Shown in pieces: positions 20,301-27,749 of a stretch of 64,000 nucleotides of DNA (within the stretch, counting starts at the first letter, position 1; every line of letters starts with the position of its first letter). A program made the position numbers and the translations under genes. The notes beneath the pieces are model-generated. The model had not been told where the DNA came from. It made no database searches and worked only from the letters and a program-made list of their open reading frames with translations. Origin of the DNA: Pseudomonas fragi (GTDB taxonomy: Bacteria > Pseudomonadota > Gammaproteobacteria > Pseudomonadales > Pseudomonadaceae); contig NZ_LT629783.1 of assembly GCF_900105835.1 (NCBI RefSeq), positions 1,860,001 through 1,924,000 on the forward strand, written 5' to 3'.

Positions 20301-20753
20301 ATCAAGTTCGGTAATGGTCACCAAGCTTTTTTCATGGGCCGAGTACTCCAGCACATCCCTGACATTATTGACCGTCATGGCGCTGATGGTGAGCTTCTTC
20401 GCGCTCTCGATATTGCCCGAACGGTTATCCAGCAAATCTGCTTTAGTCTGGCCCACGTCCCTGGCGATCAGTACATCGCCCAAGGCATAGACCTGTGCAT
20501 AGGCATTAGTGAAACTTGAAGCCAGCAACTGCATGTCGGCGCCGCTAAAAATCAGGCCATCGCGGTTGAGCAGTGTGTCGGCATCGAGTGTCAGCTTGCT
20601 CCCCGCTCCCAGAGTGCCGGAGTTGACTACATCATCGGCACTCAGGCTCAGGTCGGTCGCAGAGGTCAGGCGCCCAGCGTTGTTCAACTGCCCCGCCACA
20701 GTGACCCAGGTATCACCGCCACCGGCCAGGGTGGCGGCTTCGTGGAGGTTCAT
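14397..20753 (-). CDS. CdiA C-terminal half: FHA repeats, pretoxin and toxin tip
   Basis: Open from the first ATG after the amber (20753) for 2118 residues. It contains further filamentous-hemagglutinin repeats (ITLTATGGDVLNE, AGRDVNLVASEQ, GSDIQILAV). A hydrophobic, Gly/Ala-rich pretoxin segment of about 200 residues follows (ALAGAAIGLSSGSTQNGVLG). The junction is ENAALYPKLKDQLIQENLSN, and the toxin tip includes GKTWVGDGATKTSDGLGLIS and RVYRPPIPK. It has no signal of its own and would not be secreted alone; separate translation is doubtful. The tip's activity is not recognised. Confidence 0.65.
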   Translation of the reverse strand: MNLHEAATLAGGGDTWVTVAGQLNNAGRLTSATDLSLSADDVVNSGTLGAGSKLTLDADTLLNRDGLIFSGADMQLLASSFTNAYAQVYALGDVLIARDVGQTKADLLDNRSGNIESAKKLTISAMTVNNVRDVLEYSAHEKSLVTITELDCNAIPIAGCDFRSGGRRNGLWRIDEIDSLKIIRSTLASMLSSGADLEINAGILNNHSSTIAAAGNLTANADTINNLGVQGQEIKTTRTYWNYVTQIFAAVPAAANFNAKNSPTPSATVEADLSYFIGLLGGGKLSHTTSTRNIEGQSYDAVIQAGGSVDLNAEQNINNSVVRPHYAYVAAGHTPTETGAGSGYSTPIQINSQLPPDMAQQQVNPVGLPGFSLPEGQNGLFRLSAQDSSTPSTDGPQSWALGGSSVATADRSPTTPIDLGAIANSAIPADAQAINRVQGLPDASSASRPHKYLIETNPTLTNLKQFMGSDYLLSKLGYDPDQSQKRLGDGFYEQRLIQQAVTARTGQRFIDGQTSDAATFKYLMDNAIASKQALNLSVGITLTSEQVAALTHDIVWLENTTINDEQVLVPVLYLAQANKRLAPNGALIAGHDVKLIAGKNLNNLGTLRATENLLASAGNNLANSGLIDAGNRLELLAGNNLTNKAGGIIAGRDISLTATGGDVLNERTVTSHNSSNGYRTERTDFVDNAARIEAANNLTLQAGRDVNSVGSLIKSGADTTIKAGRDVNLVASEQRNSQVAGTLSRGDSTTQYGSVVEAGRDFKIVAARDISAIASQIDAARDIAMAASGDLTLASAANEQHSSLNTKKVKTRDDHVSQVSTTVKAAGSVTLSAGQDLALIASRVEAGSEAYLVAGGNLELKSAEEQDYSFYSKTKKSSSGKSFRLNETDTHTNVGSLVSSGGNSTLVAGDDMLLQGSAVNAEKGAVKLMAGSDIQILAVSDSSSARHESIKSKSSWGGLSSSKVKDKISETSTTAVGSMVSGDTVSVAAGQDVKVTGSALVSTDDLVVQTGRDLSVDAAVNTFSRTEMHKKKNRDLTGVLTANNFGLDDITGNQHLSISSQMHNGSAQEMTLTGSTIGSSTGNVALVAGRELTVIASDVVSTQDMSLSGSNVTIAAATETAHQTTKDSSRSLAVGRVVGGMAVDTVNSIRNDIKASQEADDSRLKAVKGAQALLSAYNAVNNTNASAANVSEGKPANSGGSVIKIGTELASTNKKSSSEYNAETVKQSTLNSGGSLAIVATGTAPDTKGDIHVIGSSIKAADTLLMAENGITLESAQERKNWDNKSNSNKTSIGASFNIGEQFGFTLDLGAQVAKGMGKGHAVSQVNSTVDTGLLVLKSGQDTTLAGAQVRADAIKADIAGSLNMASRQDEASQKNKQTSGGMGASICVPPFCVGAPVSGSANIAGSKMNSNYQAVIDQTGLTAGQGGYDISVGKTTTLQGAVIASYATADKNHLSTDRLFVSDIKNKSEITSQTGSLSYSGAMEGDGVDARSGAGGAMPVLLKDSDKSKTQSAISEGTITIRNPDGANDLVGLNRDTANANQHLDRPDEKAMQERIDVIQSSAQLSSSVINTVAKAKANAATKLATEATTPEQKQAAAIALDDAKSWLVGGDERLMADIASGLIAAGLGGATGGTAVGVVANVSSSEIFKKIGNFATAQRDKSTDSAVKAAWDEGGAARILLHALAGAAIGLSSGSTQNGVLGAGASAALMPSIDQALAGSGMSKSERDAVASLIASGIGAAAGSGNGAGGAVVGGGTGFGVEAFNRQLHKQQEIPVLEKKADELDNTLGKPGSSARWIDLLMIAAGGSVDAADEARLNSLVLQSQGNDPESRRLMKELDVAKGIIDQLAAQKIPLKWNDGSQIVANGDKVFAFNATEKQFNDSTLFSSSISHGQGTVYDQWRQYGQDKTSEHSKEIGQLSSAESNVRAAAQRLSDLASKGVLTVSPELDAAMLLMPAGKGAKAVVETVLEKIAAGKASAVVGAKGGAASSGAENAALYPKLKDQLIQENLSNIAAQDLRLAAAVNGSGTKNPNFSIGQGTSSEANQLGKTWVGDGATKTSDGLGLISADGTRVYRPPIPKDSSFATTGVQANFETYNINPAGQRIKVSNGHLNVVD

Positions 20754-20852
20754 GCGCGCGGCGCCAAGGTCCAGGGTTCCAAGGCTGCTTACTCGGCCAC
20801 TGGCCGAGTAAGTGCCAACGAGGTCGAGGCTCAGATTACCGTCACTGGCGAG

Positions 20853-23800
20853 CTAGCCGTCGTTGGACCAGTTCCCGCCAGTGCCGGCAAAACGGTCGGA
20901 TGCGAGCAACTGGCCGCTGACAGTTTGATTCAGACTATTGACGTTGACTGTCAGGCGTGCGGCCTGAATCACGCTGCTATTGGTCCAGGCATCCTGTTTG
21001 AGGGTCAAGCCGCCGCGGCTCACCAGACTGCCACCCACGTTGTCGAGGAGCGACGGATCGATGGCGAAGGTGCCACTGCCTGAATGCAATACATTGCCGC
21101 CAGCGTTCTGGAAGCTGCCCGCGAGCAACGTCAAGTCAGTGTTGGCGCTCTCAAGGGTGCCATTGCGGTTGTCCAGCAGCCCGCCAATCTGAAACAGGGT
21201 ATTTCCGCTATTACCCAGGGTACGCAGTTGCCCTGCCCGGTTATCTACACTGGCAGCGCTGACATTGAAGAGGCTGGCACTTTCAATAATGCCTTTTTGG
21301 TTGTTCAGAGTGCCGCTCAGATCGAAGATGACTTGTTGCGCAGCCACACGCCCGCCTGCCTCGCCGCTGTTATCGAAGGAGTTTGCGGTAACTTCCAATA
21401 AGCTCTTGGCGAAAAGACTACCGGCGCGATTATCTAAAACGCCGGTGGTAACGAAGGCATCCCCCGTTTGTGCGTAGATGCGGCCGCCGACGTTATCAAT
21501 ACTGTCCGCGTTCAGGTTCAAAAGCTGGCCTTGGATAACACCTGCGAAACCGTTGCGCAGTAAGCCGACTACGCGAGCATCGAGCGCTCCCTTGAGGCTG
21601 GCGAGTTCGCCTGCACGATTGTCCAGGTTGGCGACCTTAAGCTTCAGGTCGCCGTTTTGGGCAATCAATTTGCCGCCCTGATTATCGAAATCGTCAGCAA
21701 TGTCCAGATGCAGGCTGGTCTTGCTTTGCACCTTGCCCTTGACGTTGTCCAGACTGTTCGCGGTAAGTCTCAGATCGGCGTCCTGGCTGTAGATCAGACC
21801 GTCATTGCTGTTTTGCACCAGGCCACTGGCGCTGATGTCCAACCTGCCATCTGCCGCAACTGTGCCGCGGTTACGGTTGTCCAGGCCAGCAGTCAACAGG
21901 GTCAGCAAGCTCCGGCTGACCAGTTCACCACCTTGGTTGTCGATCTGCGTCGCCCCCTGGATCAGCATCGGGCCGCCGCTGGACAGCTTGCCGCGGGTAT
22001 TGGTCAAGGTGCCCGGCAGGTCGAGGGTTGTGGCAATGGCGCTATTGATACTGCCAGCACTGTTGTCGAGGTCATGCGCGCTCAGGTCCAGAGTCGCGCC
22101 ACTGTCGATTACACCGCCTTGGGCGTTGTTCAGTAAACCGCTGACGTTAAGGGTTTGGGCGTCAGCACTGGTTATATTGCCCTTGCCACTGTTATCCAGA
22201 TCAGCCGCTGTAACGGTCAGTTTTTTTTGGCTGACCAGAACACCTGCGCCGCTGTTAAGAAGGCTGGAGCTGAGGTGTGCGTCAAGGTTGCCATAAAGGC
22301 TCGACAGCTTGCCGCCGTTGCGGTTGTCGAGCGTTGCGCCGGTGAGACTCAAGCCCTGCCAGCCAGAGATCAGCCCACCCTGGTTAAGCAGGCTGTGGCC
22401 ATTGATGTCCAACAGGTTATTGCTGATCAGCTTGCCGGTACTGTTATCGAGGTTGCGACCACTCAGGTTTAGGGTTTGCGTTGTGGAAATTTCGCCGCCA
22501 CGGTTGTTCAGGTCTCGCAGATTCTTTAGGAGCAAGGGACCCTTGGTAGTGATCAGGCCGCCGGAATTGTTCAGATCGCCCGTTGCCGTACCGAAGTCCA
22601 GTGCGATGGCCTTGCCCAGCAACGAACCATTATGGTTGTTCAGCTCTCCACTGTTGATGGTCAGTGTATTGCCCGCTTCGATAAGCCCCTGGTCCCGGTT
22701 GCTCAACAGGCCCTGAACATCCAGTTGCAGATCGCCAAGGCTGGTCAGGGAACCGGAGTTGTTGTCGAGGTTTGCCGCTCGCCCATCCATCGTCGCTGCG
22801 GCGATCAGGCCTTTGATATTGGTCAGGGCCTGAGCAATGCGCAGGGACAGCCCGCCATCACTCAGAAGTTGGCCATTGCTGTTATCGAGGTTATCCGCCG
22901 TCAAGGTAAAACCTTGGCGACTGGAGATTTCGCCACCCTGGTTATTGACGCCCTTGAGGTTTTTCATTACCAGCAGCGGTCCGTTGATCAGGCCGCTCTG
23001 GTTGTTTAACTGACCGTATTTGAGGTCCAGGGTGAGTACGGTTTTGCTGGTAAGTTGTCCGCCCTGCTGATCCAAACCAGTGACGCTAGCTGTCAGGGCT
23101 TTGGCGCTAACGATGCTGCCCTCACGGTTGTCCAACTGGCCCGCCGTGATAGTGAGATCGCCTGCCGTGTTGATGCCGCCGCTCTGGTTATCCAGTGCGC
23201 CGGTGTTGATCTGTAGCGCTTGCCGGGCACTCAAGGTGCCCTTTGCGCTGTTGTCGAGGCTGGCGCTGCGCACGTCGAGACCGGCATTTGTATCTACACT
23301 TCCCCCTCGGTTATCCAGGGCGCCATCAGTGGTGACACTGAGTTGGTCACTACTGGACAACTTGCCCAGACTGTTAACAAGAGTCCCCGCCGAAATGCTC
23401 AACAAACCTTCAGAGCTGATCAGGCCCTGACTATTTTCTATACCTGCACTGAAAGCAAGCCTGCTGTCCTTTTGACTGGAGAGCCTGCCCTCCCTGTTGT
23501 CCAGACGCTTACCGGTCAACGTCACGCTGGCCAGGCTCGTCACCTCGCCGCCGCGGTTGTTGATATCTGCCACATCAAGCAGCACCCCTCGAGTACCGCC
23601 GACCAGACCGCCCTGGCGATTGTCCAGGGTGTCACTGATCAGATGCACAACACCTTGGCCAATCAGTTGACCATTGCGGTTGTTGAGCTCCTGCGCCTTG
23701 ATCTTGAGGTTCTGTTTGCTGGAAATCTGACCGCTGCTGTTATTGAGGCTGCTGGCGGTGACATGTGCACTCCCATCAGCCACCACCATCCCACTCTGGT

Positions 23801-25286
23801 TTTGCATTTTGCGGTCAACGCTCAAACCCAGCGCACCCAGGCTACTGAGCATGCCATTGCGGTTATCCAGGCTGCCAACCCGGGCGTCGACGCTGCTGGC
23901 TGAAACCAGCCCCTTGCTGTTAAGCAACCGATCGGCTTTGAGGTCGAGATCACCGCTACTCAGTACCCGTCCCTTGTTCTGGTTATCCAGAGTGTCTGCG
24001 CGGATGCTGGCGATCTGTTTGGCACTCAGTGTGCCGCCTTGATTGTTCAGGGTTTGGGCGTTAACCGTCAGTTTGCGGCTGGCGACAATGCTGGCGTCTG
24101 AGTTAATCAGTACCTGTGCTTTGATTTGCACATCGCCAGCCGTGTTGCGTGAATTTTCTGAATCGACCCCGGCTTCGATAACGCCGTGATTGGTCAACTG
24201 TGCGCCGCTGGAGAGCTTGATGCTGTCGCGGGCCACGAGATTTTTACGAATGGTGAGGTTGCCTTGAGCCTGCATATCCAATGTGGTGCCAGCATAGATC
24301 GCCCCTAGGGCATCTAGGCTCGCAGCTTTAACATTAAAATCAGCGCCAGCCGTGGCCTGCGCCATGCTCAAATGCCCATTGGCATCAAGCAGAATATCCC
24401 CGCCACTGGCGGCCAACGTACCGTCCAGCTTGACCCCTACTCCCGCTTCAGAGCCCACCAGCCTGATGGCACCTGCGTACATGCCGCCCAAGGCGCTAGA
24501 GTCAATGGCCAATTGCGGCTTGGCACTGCCGTCATCCGTACGCGCAGTGGCATGCAGTGTCCGGGCATTGACGTCGTTACGACCGGCAATCACCGTCAAA
24601 TTGCGCGCATTGATCTGGGCGTTGATCTTCGCCGAGCGGGTGATCATGTCGAAGCGGTCGACATTGCTGGCGTTCAAGCCCTGACCATCGATGGTCACCG
24701 TGCCGCCATCGACCTGATAACGATCCAGACGACCATCATCAAAGACTGGTTTGCCCGTGCTCAAAGTGACGCTAGGAGTGTTGATAAAACCGCAGCCATT
24801 ACAGGTAATGCCGTACGGGTTGGCCACGATGACCTTGGCCGATTGTCCCGCTACCTCGGTGTAGCCGCGCAACTGGCTGGGGCTGCTGCCGTTTACTTCA
24901 TTGAGGATGATGTTGGCAGCATTGCCATGCAGGTTCGGGTTGCCAAGGATGATCCCGCCCAGCTGGGTTGAATGTGTACGGTCGACCCCGTTGTTGAGAA
25001 TCAGGCCATTGGCCCCGACGTTGTAGTCACTGAACTGGTTGTGCGACAAGCCACTGTCGTTGGGTGCTGCAATATTGACGATGGGTACACCATTGCCCGC
25101 CGCTCCCAGGCTTGTGCCTGGACCGCTGACTACGATGCCTTCGGCCTGCACCAACAGTGGTTGCCAGAAAATCGCATTGGCCAAAATAAAGGCCAGCCCA
25201 CGTTTGGGCATTCCCCAAAAGGATTCCCGGGGTTGCAGGGCAGCTGAAGGCTGGCGAGCCAAAAAGGCTAAATGTCGATCATCCAT
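20853..25286 (-). CDS. CdiA N-terminal half: secretion domain and repeats
   Basis: 1477 residues up to the amber codon. An extended signal peptide region (MDDRHLAFLARQPS ... PKRGLAFILANAIFWQPLLVQA, about residues 1-50) precedes the TPS/hemagglutination domain. That domain contains VNIAAPNDSGLSHNQFSDYN, a region of GGIILGNPNL and NEVNGSSPSQLRGYTEVAG, and ANPYGITCNGCGFINTP, all diagnostic for recognition by the TpsB pore. The remainder is dozens of degenerate ~20-residue repeats of the form LDNRxGxLxSxGxLxL, predicted to form a beta-helix. A 7-residue-longer reading from a TTG is possible but the ATG at 25286 has GAGA upstream. Confidence 0.8.
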   Translation of the reverse strand: MDDRHLAFLARQPSAALQPRESFWGMPKRGLAFILANAIFWQPLLVQAEGIVVSGPGTSLGAAGNGVPIVNIAAPNDSGLSHNQFSDYNVGANGLILNNGVDRTHSTQLGGIILGNPNLHGNAANIILNEVNGSSPSQLRGYTEVAGQSAKVIVANPYGITCNGCGFINTPSVTLSTGKPVFDDGRLDRYQVDGGTVTIDGQGLNASNVDRFDMITRSAKINAQINARNLTVIAGRNDVNARTLHATARTDDGSAKPQLAIDSSALGGMYAGAIRLVGSEAGVGVKLDGTLAASGGDILLDANGHLSMAQATAGADFNVKAASLDALGAIYAGTTLDMQAQGNLTIRKNLVARDSIKLSSGAQLTNHGVIEAGVDSENSRNTAGDVQIKAQVLINSDASIVASRKLTVNAQTLNNQGGTLSAKQIASIRADTLDNQNKGRVLSSGDLDLKADRLLNSKGLVSASSVDARVGSLDNRNGMLSSLGALGLSVDRKMQNQSGMVVADGSAHVTASSLNNSSGQISSKQNLKIKAQELNNRNGQLIGQGVVHLISDTLDNRQGGLVGGTRGVLLDVADINNRGGEVTSLASVTLTGKRLDNREGRLSSQKDSRLAFSAGIENSQGLISSEGLLSISAGTLVNSLGKLSSSDQLSVTTDGALDNRGGSVDTNAGLDVRSASLDNSAKGTLSARQALQINTGALDNQSGGINTAGDLTITAGQLDNREGSIVSAKALTASVTGLDQQGGQLTSKTVLTLDLKYGQLNNQSGLINGPLLVMKNLKGVNNQGGEISSRQGFTLTADNLDNSNGQLLSDGGLSLRIAQALTNIKGLIAAATMDGRAANLDNNSGSLTSLGDLQLDVQGLLSNRDQGLIEAGNTLTINSGELNNHNGSLLGKAIALDFGTATGDLNNSGGLITTKGPLLLKNLRDLNNRGGEISTTQTLNLSGRNLDNSTGKLISNNLLDINGHSLLNQGGLISGWQGLSLTGATLDNRNGGKLSSLYGNLDAHLSSSLLNSGAGVLVSQKKLTVTAADLDNSGKGNITSADAQTLNVSGLLNNAQGGVIDSGATLDLSAHDLDNSAGSINSAIATTLDLPGTLTNTRGKLSSGGPMLIQGATQIDNQGGELVSRSLLTLLTAGLDNRNRGTVAADGRLDISASGLVQNSNDGLIYSQDADLRLTANSLDNVKGKVQSKTSLHLDIADDFDNQGGKLIAQNGDLKLKVANLDNRAGELASLKGALDARVVGLLRNGFAGVIQGQLLNLNADSIDNVGGRIYAQTGDAFVTTGVLDNRAGSLFAKSLLEVTANSFDNSGEAGGRVAAQQVIFDLSGTLNNQKGIIESASLFNVSAASVDNRAGQLRTLGNSGNTLFQIGGLLDNRNGTLESANTDLTLLAGSFQNAGGNVLHSGSGTFAIDPSLLDNVGGSLVSRGGLTLKQDAWTNSSVIQAARLTVNVNSLNQTVSGQLLASDRFAGTGGNWSNDG

Positions 25287-25316
25287 GTCATTTTCTCGAT
25301 ACAACAAAACGTTGAA

Positions 25317-27035
25317 TTACAGGAAAAAATCCATCCGAAAGTAGATCGGAGCTTCGCGCTCGGTGAGCACATCCGGTCGTTCCAGGGAGCGGGCAAAGGT
25401 CACGCTGGTACTGAAGTTACGGCCACGGGCAAACAGCTCCAGCGAGTTGCTGGAGACTCTGCCACTGGCCTCGCGGTTGTAACGCCCGTGACGAATCACG
25501 CCCTGGTCGTAGCCCAGGGTGGTGCCGTAATCGGTCAATACCGGGCGCAGCCAGTCCAGGGTTACCGGGCGCGACCAGCGCAGGTCGTTGCGCCAATAAC
25601 CACCGCTGTCACCCGAAAGTTGTTGGTTCTTGTAGCCACGCACCGAGGCTGAACCGCCCAGGCTTATCCGTTGCGGACTGAACAGCGCATCCTCACTGCG
25701 TTGGCCGGTAGCCATACTGGTAAAACTGAGGGACTCGCCCCATAGCTTGAATGGCTGCAAATAGCTGATGGTCGCGGTGTATTTGCGATAGCGGGCGTTT
25801 GGCGTGCCCGGTTTAGAGCTGTGACTCCCTTGGGCATCAAAGGCACCGATGCCCTTTTGCAGGCCGACATCCAGATTGACGAAGGAACTCGCGATACGCC
25901 GACCATGGTTGATGCCAAATTGGAATTCGCTGAGCCGGTGACTGCTGTTGCGCAGTCGCGTATCGCGTACATAGTTATTGGAGCGCATATGCGCCAGACC
26001 GGTATTGAGCGAGGTTTTACTCATCGCGTCGCGATGGATCACCCGCTCGGCACGCAGTTGATGGTTTGTACTTTCACCGGATTGCTTGAAATCAAAGGTG
26101 TTGGCTTGGGCCACCGAGCGGTAATCGCTCTGGCTGTAGGTATAAGCGAAGTTCCACCAGCCCCACGGCAGGTTGTAGTAAAGCATCGCGCTCTTCGAAG
26201 ATTTCTGGTTATCACTACTCGCATCATGGCCACCTCGCATAACCAATTGATCCGCCAGGCCTAGCGGGCTGTCCCACTCAAAGCCGGTACCCCACTGTTG
26301 CTCCCCAGTGCTTTTCTGGCCGTCGTTGTTACGCGCCAGGCTGACGCGCCACGGCTTTTGCGGATTGTTTTTTACCACCACCGCGCTGCTGCCCACTTCA
26401 TTGCCCGGGGCCAACTCCATTTGCGCCTGATTGGATGGCAAGCGGTTGAGCTGATCAATCGCCTGCTCGACTTCCCGCAGACTGAGCCGGCTACCGGCCT
26501 GACCGGGAAAACTCATGGTTAATTCGCGACGGGATAGTTTGCTGTTGTCGGCGCCCTTCAAGCTTTCGAGCTTGCCCTCAACCACCAGCATTTGCAGATG
26601 ACCCTGGGACAAGTCCTGTTGTGGCAAGTAAGCGCGAGTGGTCACCAGCCCCCTGTCGATGTAGTGGTTGGTGATGACCTTGAGTAGTTCGTTGAGCTGG
26701 GACACGCCCAGACACTGCCCGATATAGGGCTGGAACATGGTGTCACGCTCGTTGGCGGACAGGCTGTCGGCGCCTTTGAGCTGGATCTCTTGTATGGGGA
26801 AACAACGACTATCGGCTGCCTGAACTGGAACCCCAGGAGAAATCTGCTTGCCGGGAAGCTCCTGAAGCTCTTCCAGCCGGCGCCGTTGTTCTTCGAGCAG
26901 GCGCTCCTGACGATCGCGAATCAGATCCAGATCACCCGGTTTAGGCAATGACGCTTGCGTGGCATAAGCCTGACCCGCCAAGGGGCCGAGCAGAACCAAA
27001 GATAACAACCTCAACCCGAAGTGAGATACCGACAT
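25317..27035 (-). CDS. cdiB: CdiB, outer-membrane two-partner secretion pore
   Basis: A 572-residue TpsB/ShlB-FhaC family transporter. It has a signal peptide (MSVSHFGLRLLSLVLLGPL ... YA, about 25 residues) and a Glu/Arg-rich plug-helix region (RQERLLEEQRRRLEEL). A POTRA domain begins CFPIQEIQLKGAD and includes LLKVITNHYIDRGLVTTRAYLP. The C-terminal barrel ends IYFRMDFFL with a terminal aromatic-Leu. It exports CdiA. I chose 27035 over 27047: GGAAG lies 6 nt upstream, and the same ATG is kept in the copied leader at 11652-11786. Confidence 0.93.
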   Translation of the reverse strand: MSVSHFGLRLLSLVLLGPLAGQAYATQASLPKPGDLDLIRDRQERLLEEQRRRLEELQELPGKQISPGVPVQAADSRCFPIQEIQLKGADSLSANERDTMFQPYIGQCLGVSQLNELLKVITNHYIDRGLVTTRAYLPQQDLSQGHLQMLVVEGKLESLKGADNSKLSRRELTMSFPGQAGSRLSLREVEQAIDQLNRLPSNQAQMELAPGNEVGSSAVVVKNNPQKPWRVSLARNNDGQKSTGEQQWGTGFEWDSPLGLADQLVMRGGHDASSDNQKSSKSAMLYYNLPWGWWNFAYTYSQSDYRSVAQANTFDFKQSGESTNHQLRAERVIHRDAMSKTSLNTGLAHMRSNNYVRDTRLRNSSHRLSEFQFGINHGRRIASSFVNLDVGLQKGIGAFDAQGSHSSKPGTPNARYRKYTATISYLQPFKLWGESLSFTSMATGQRSEDALFSPQRISLGGSASVRGYKNQQLSGDSGGYWRNDLRWSRPVTLDWLRPVLTDYGTTLGYDQGVIRHGRYNREASGRVSSNSLELFARGRNFSTSVTFARSLERPDVLTEREAPIYFRMDFFL

Positions 27036-27165
27036 GCTGACTTCCATCCATACACCGTTAATCTGGTAAAGGGACTAACTCGCAGGCACAAACGGCGGAA
27101 TCTCCCTGAATGGAGGTAAGTCTCGGGCTTGATTGAAATAAAAGAGTTAGGACGTTTCCGATATC
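27031..27165 (-). promoter_or_regulatory. cdiB leader/promoter region (copy B of the 135-bp repeat)
   Basis: Gap-free counterpart of 11652-11786. Conservation of the ATG, ribosome binding site and the blocks TAACTCGCAGGCA and TTAGGA-x-x-TTTC-x-GAT at fixed spacing suggests promoter or operator function. No confident -35/-10 pair was identified. The rest of 27166-27368 holds no gene. Confidence 0.6.
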
Positions 27166-27368
27166 TACGAAGATAAGTCCGCGAATTGGTCTAGCGAGAT
27201 GAGGCGATCAACACGCCGATTTTTCCGCACAGACAAAACTACACACATCCTATTATCGAAATTTTCGACCCTTGCCCCCCACGCAAAAGCCCGTAAAAAA
27301 GCATCCTCCCAGCAGATTCCGCCGCTCGGCACTGATCAAAAAATGAATTTGTCCCAGAGATAAAATAA

Positions 27369-27384
27369 CTGTATAAAAACACAG
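27369..27384 (+). promoter_or_regulatory. LexA (SOS) box
   Basis: CTGTATAAAAACACAG keeps the invariant CTG-N10-CAG and an A/T-rich centre, as in LexA operators of Gammaproteobacteria. It ends 38 nt before the start codon of the XRE regulator gene, in promoter position. Confidence 0.75.
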
Positions 27385-27422
27385 TATATTTTCAAGCACT
27401 GAATCCGACCTGGAGAATCCCC

Positions 27423-27740
27423 ATGCCCCATTCAGCCACGCGCAGTACGTTTGAACGCATCGTCATCAATCAATTTACCCCGCTACATTGCGCGCAAGCG
27501 CGTGAAATGCTGGGCTGGGATCGCGAGCAGCTGAGCGAGCAATCAGGGGTTTCAGTTGCGGCAATTGAACGCTTCGAGGCACAAGCCCCCGTGCGCGACG
27601 TTACCCGGCTGGCCCTGGCCTACAGCCTTGAGGCGCAAGGCCTGGTGTTCTTCCCCGGGTTTAGCCCCGGTCGCGGGGGCAATGTTCGCGGCACAACGCC
27701 AGACCCGATGGGCCGCGAAGATTTTGCCCTGATAGAGTGA
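27423..27740 (+). CDS. XRE-family helix-turn-helix regulator, probably SOS-controlled
   Basis: A 105-residue protein with a central Cro/CI-type helix-turn-helix (AREMLGWDREQLSEQSGV then SVAAIERFEAQ, about residues 28-60). A Gly-rich C-terminal tail (FFPGFSPGRGGNVRGTTPD) has no recognisable oligomerisation or peptidase domain. GGAG lies upstream of the ATG. A perfect LexA box sits just upstream, so induction by DNA damage is likely. Target genes unknown; it is alone on its strand and converges on the metallo-hydrolase gene. Confidence 0.78.
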   Translation: MPHSATRSTFERIVINQFTPLHCAQAREMLGWDREQLSEQSGVSVAAIERFEAQAPVRDVTRLALAYSLEAQGLVFFPGFSPGRGGNVRGTTPDPMGREDFALIE

Positions 27741-27749
27741 AATACGACC

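Larger units (their letters stand above)
14397..25286 (-). pseudogene. cdiA: cdiA, giant two-partner secretion toxin interrupted by one amber codon
   Basis: A single 3630-codon reading frame (start ATG 25286, stop 14397) is broken only by an in-frame TAG at 20853-20855, codon 1478. The text on both sides continues in frame as one protein (GNWSNDG-stop-LASDGNLSLDL), so no frameshift is involved. CdiA-type proteins are exported through CdiB, displayed on the surface, and deliver a C-terminal toxin into neighbouring cells. The gene lies 30 nt after cdiB and 8 nt before cdiI, the BAI order. With the amber it would yield only the secretion domain and first half, unless suppressed, read through, or a base-call error. 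Confidence 0.85.

Noticed and set aside
20000..25286. CRISPR-like periodicity in the cdiA repeats
   Set aside because: The repeats are degenerate coding repeats of about 20 residues within one open frame, not identical repeats with spacers.
20853..25307. Start of cdiA seven residues upstream at a TTG
   Set aside because: The ATG at 25286 has a better-placed GAGA and gives the standard MDDRHLAFLARQPS beginning.
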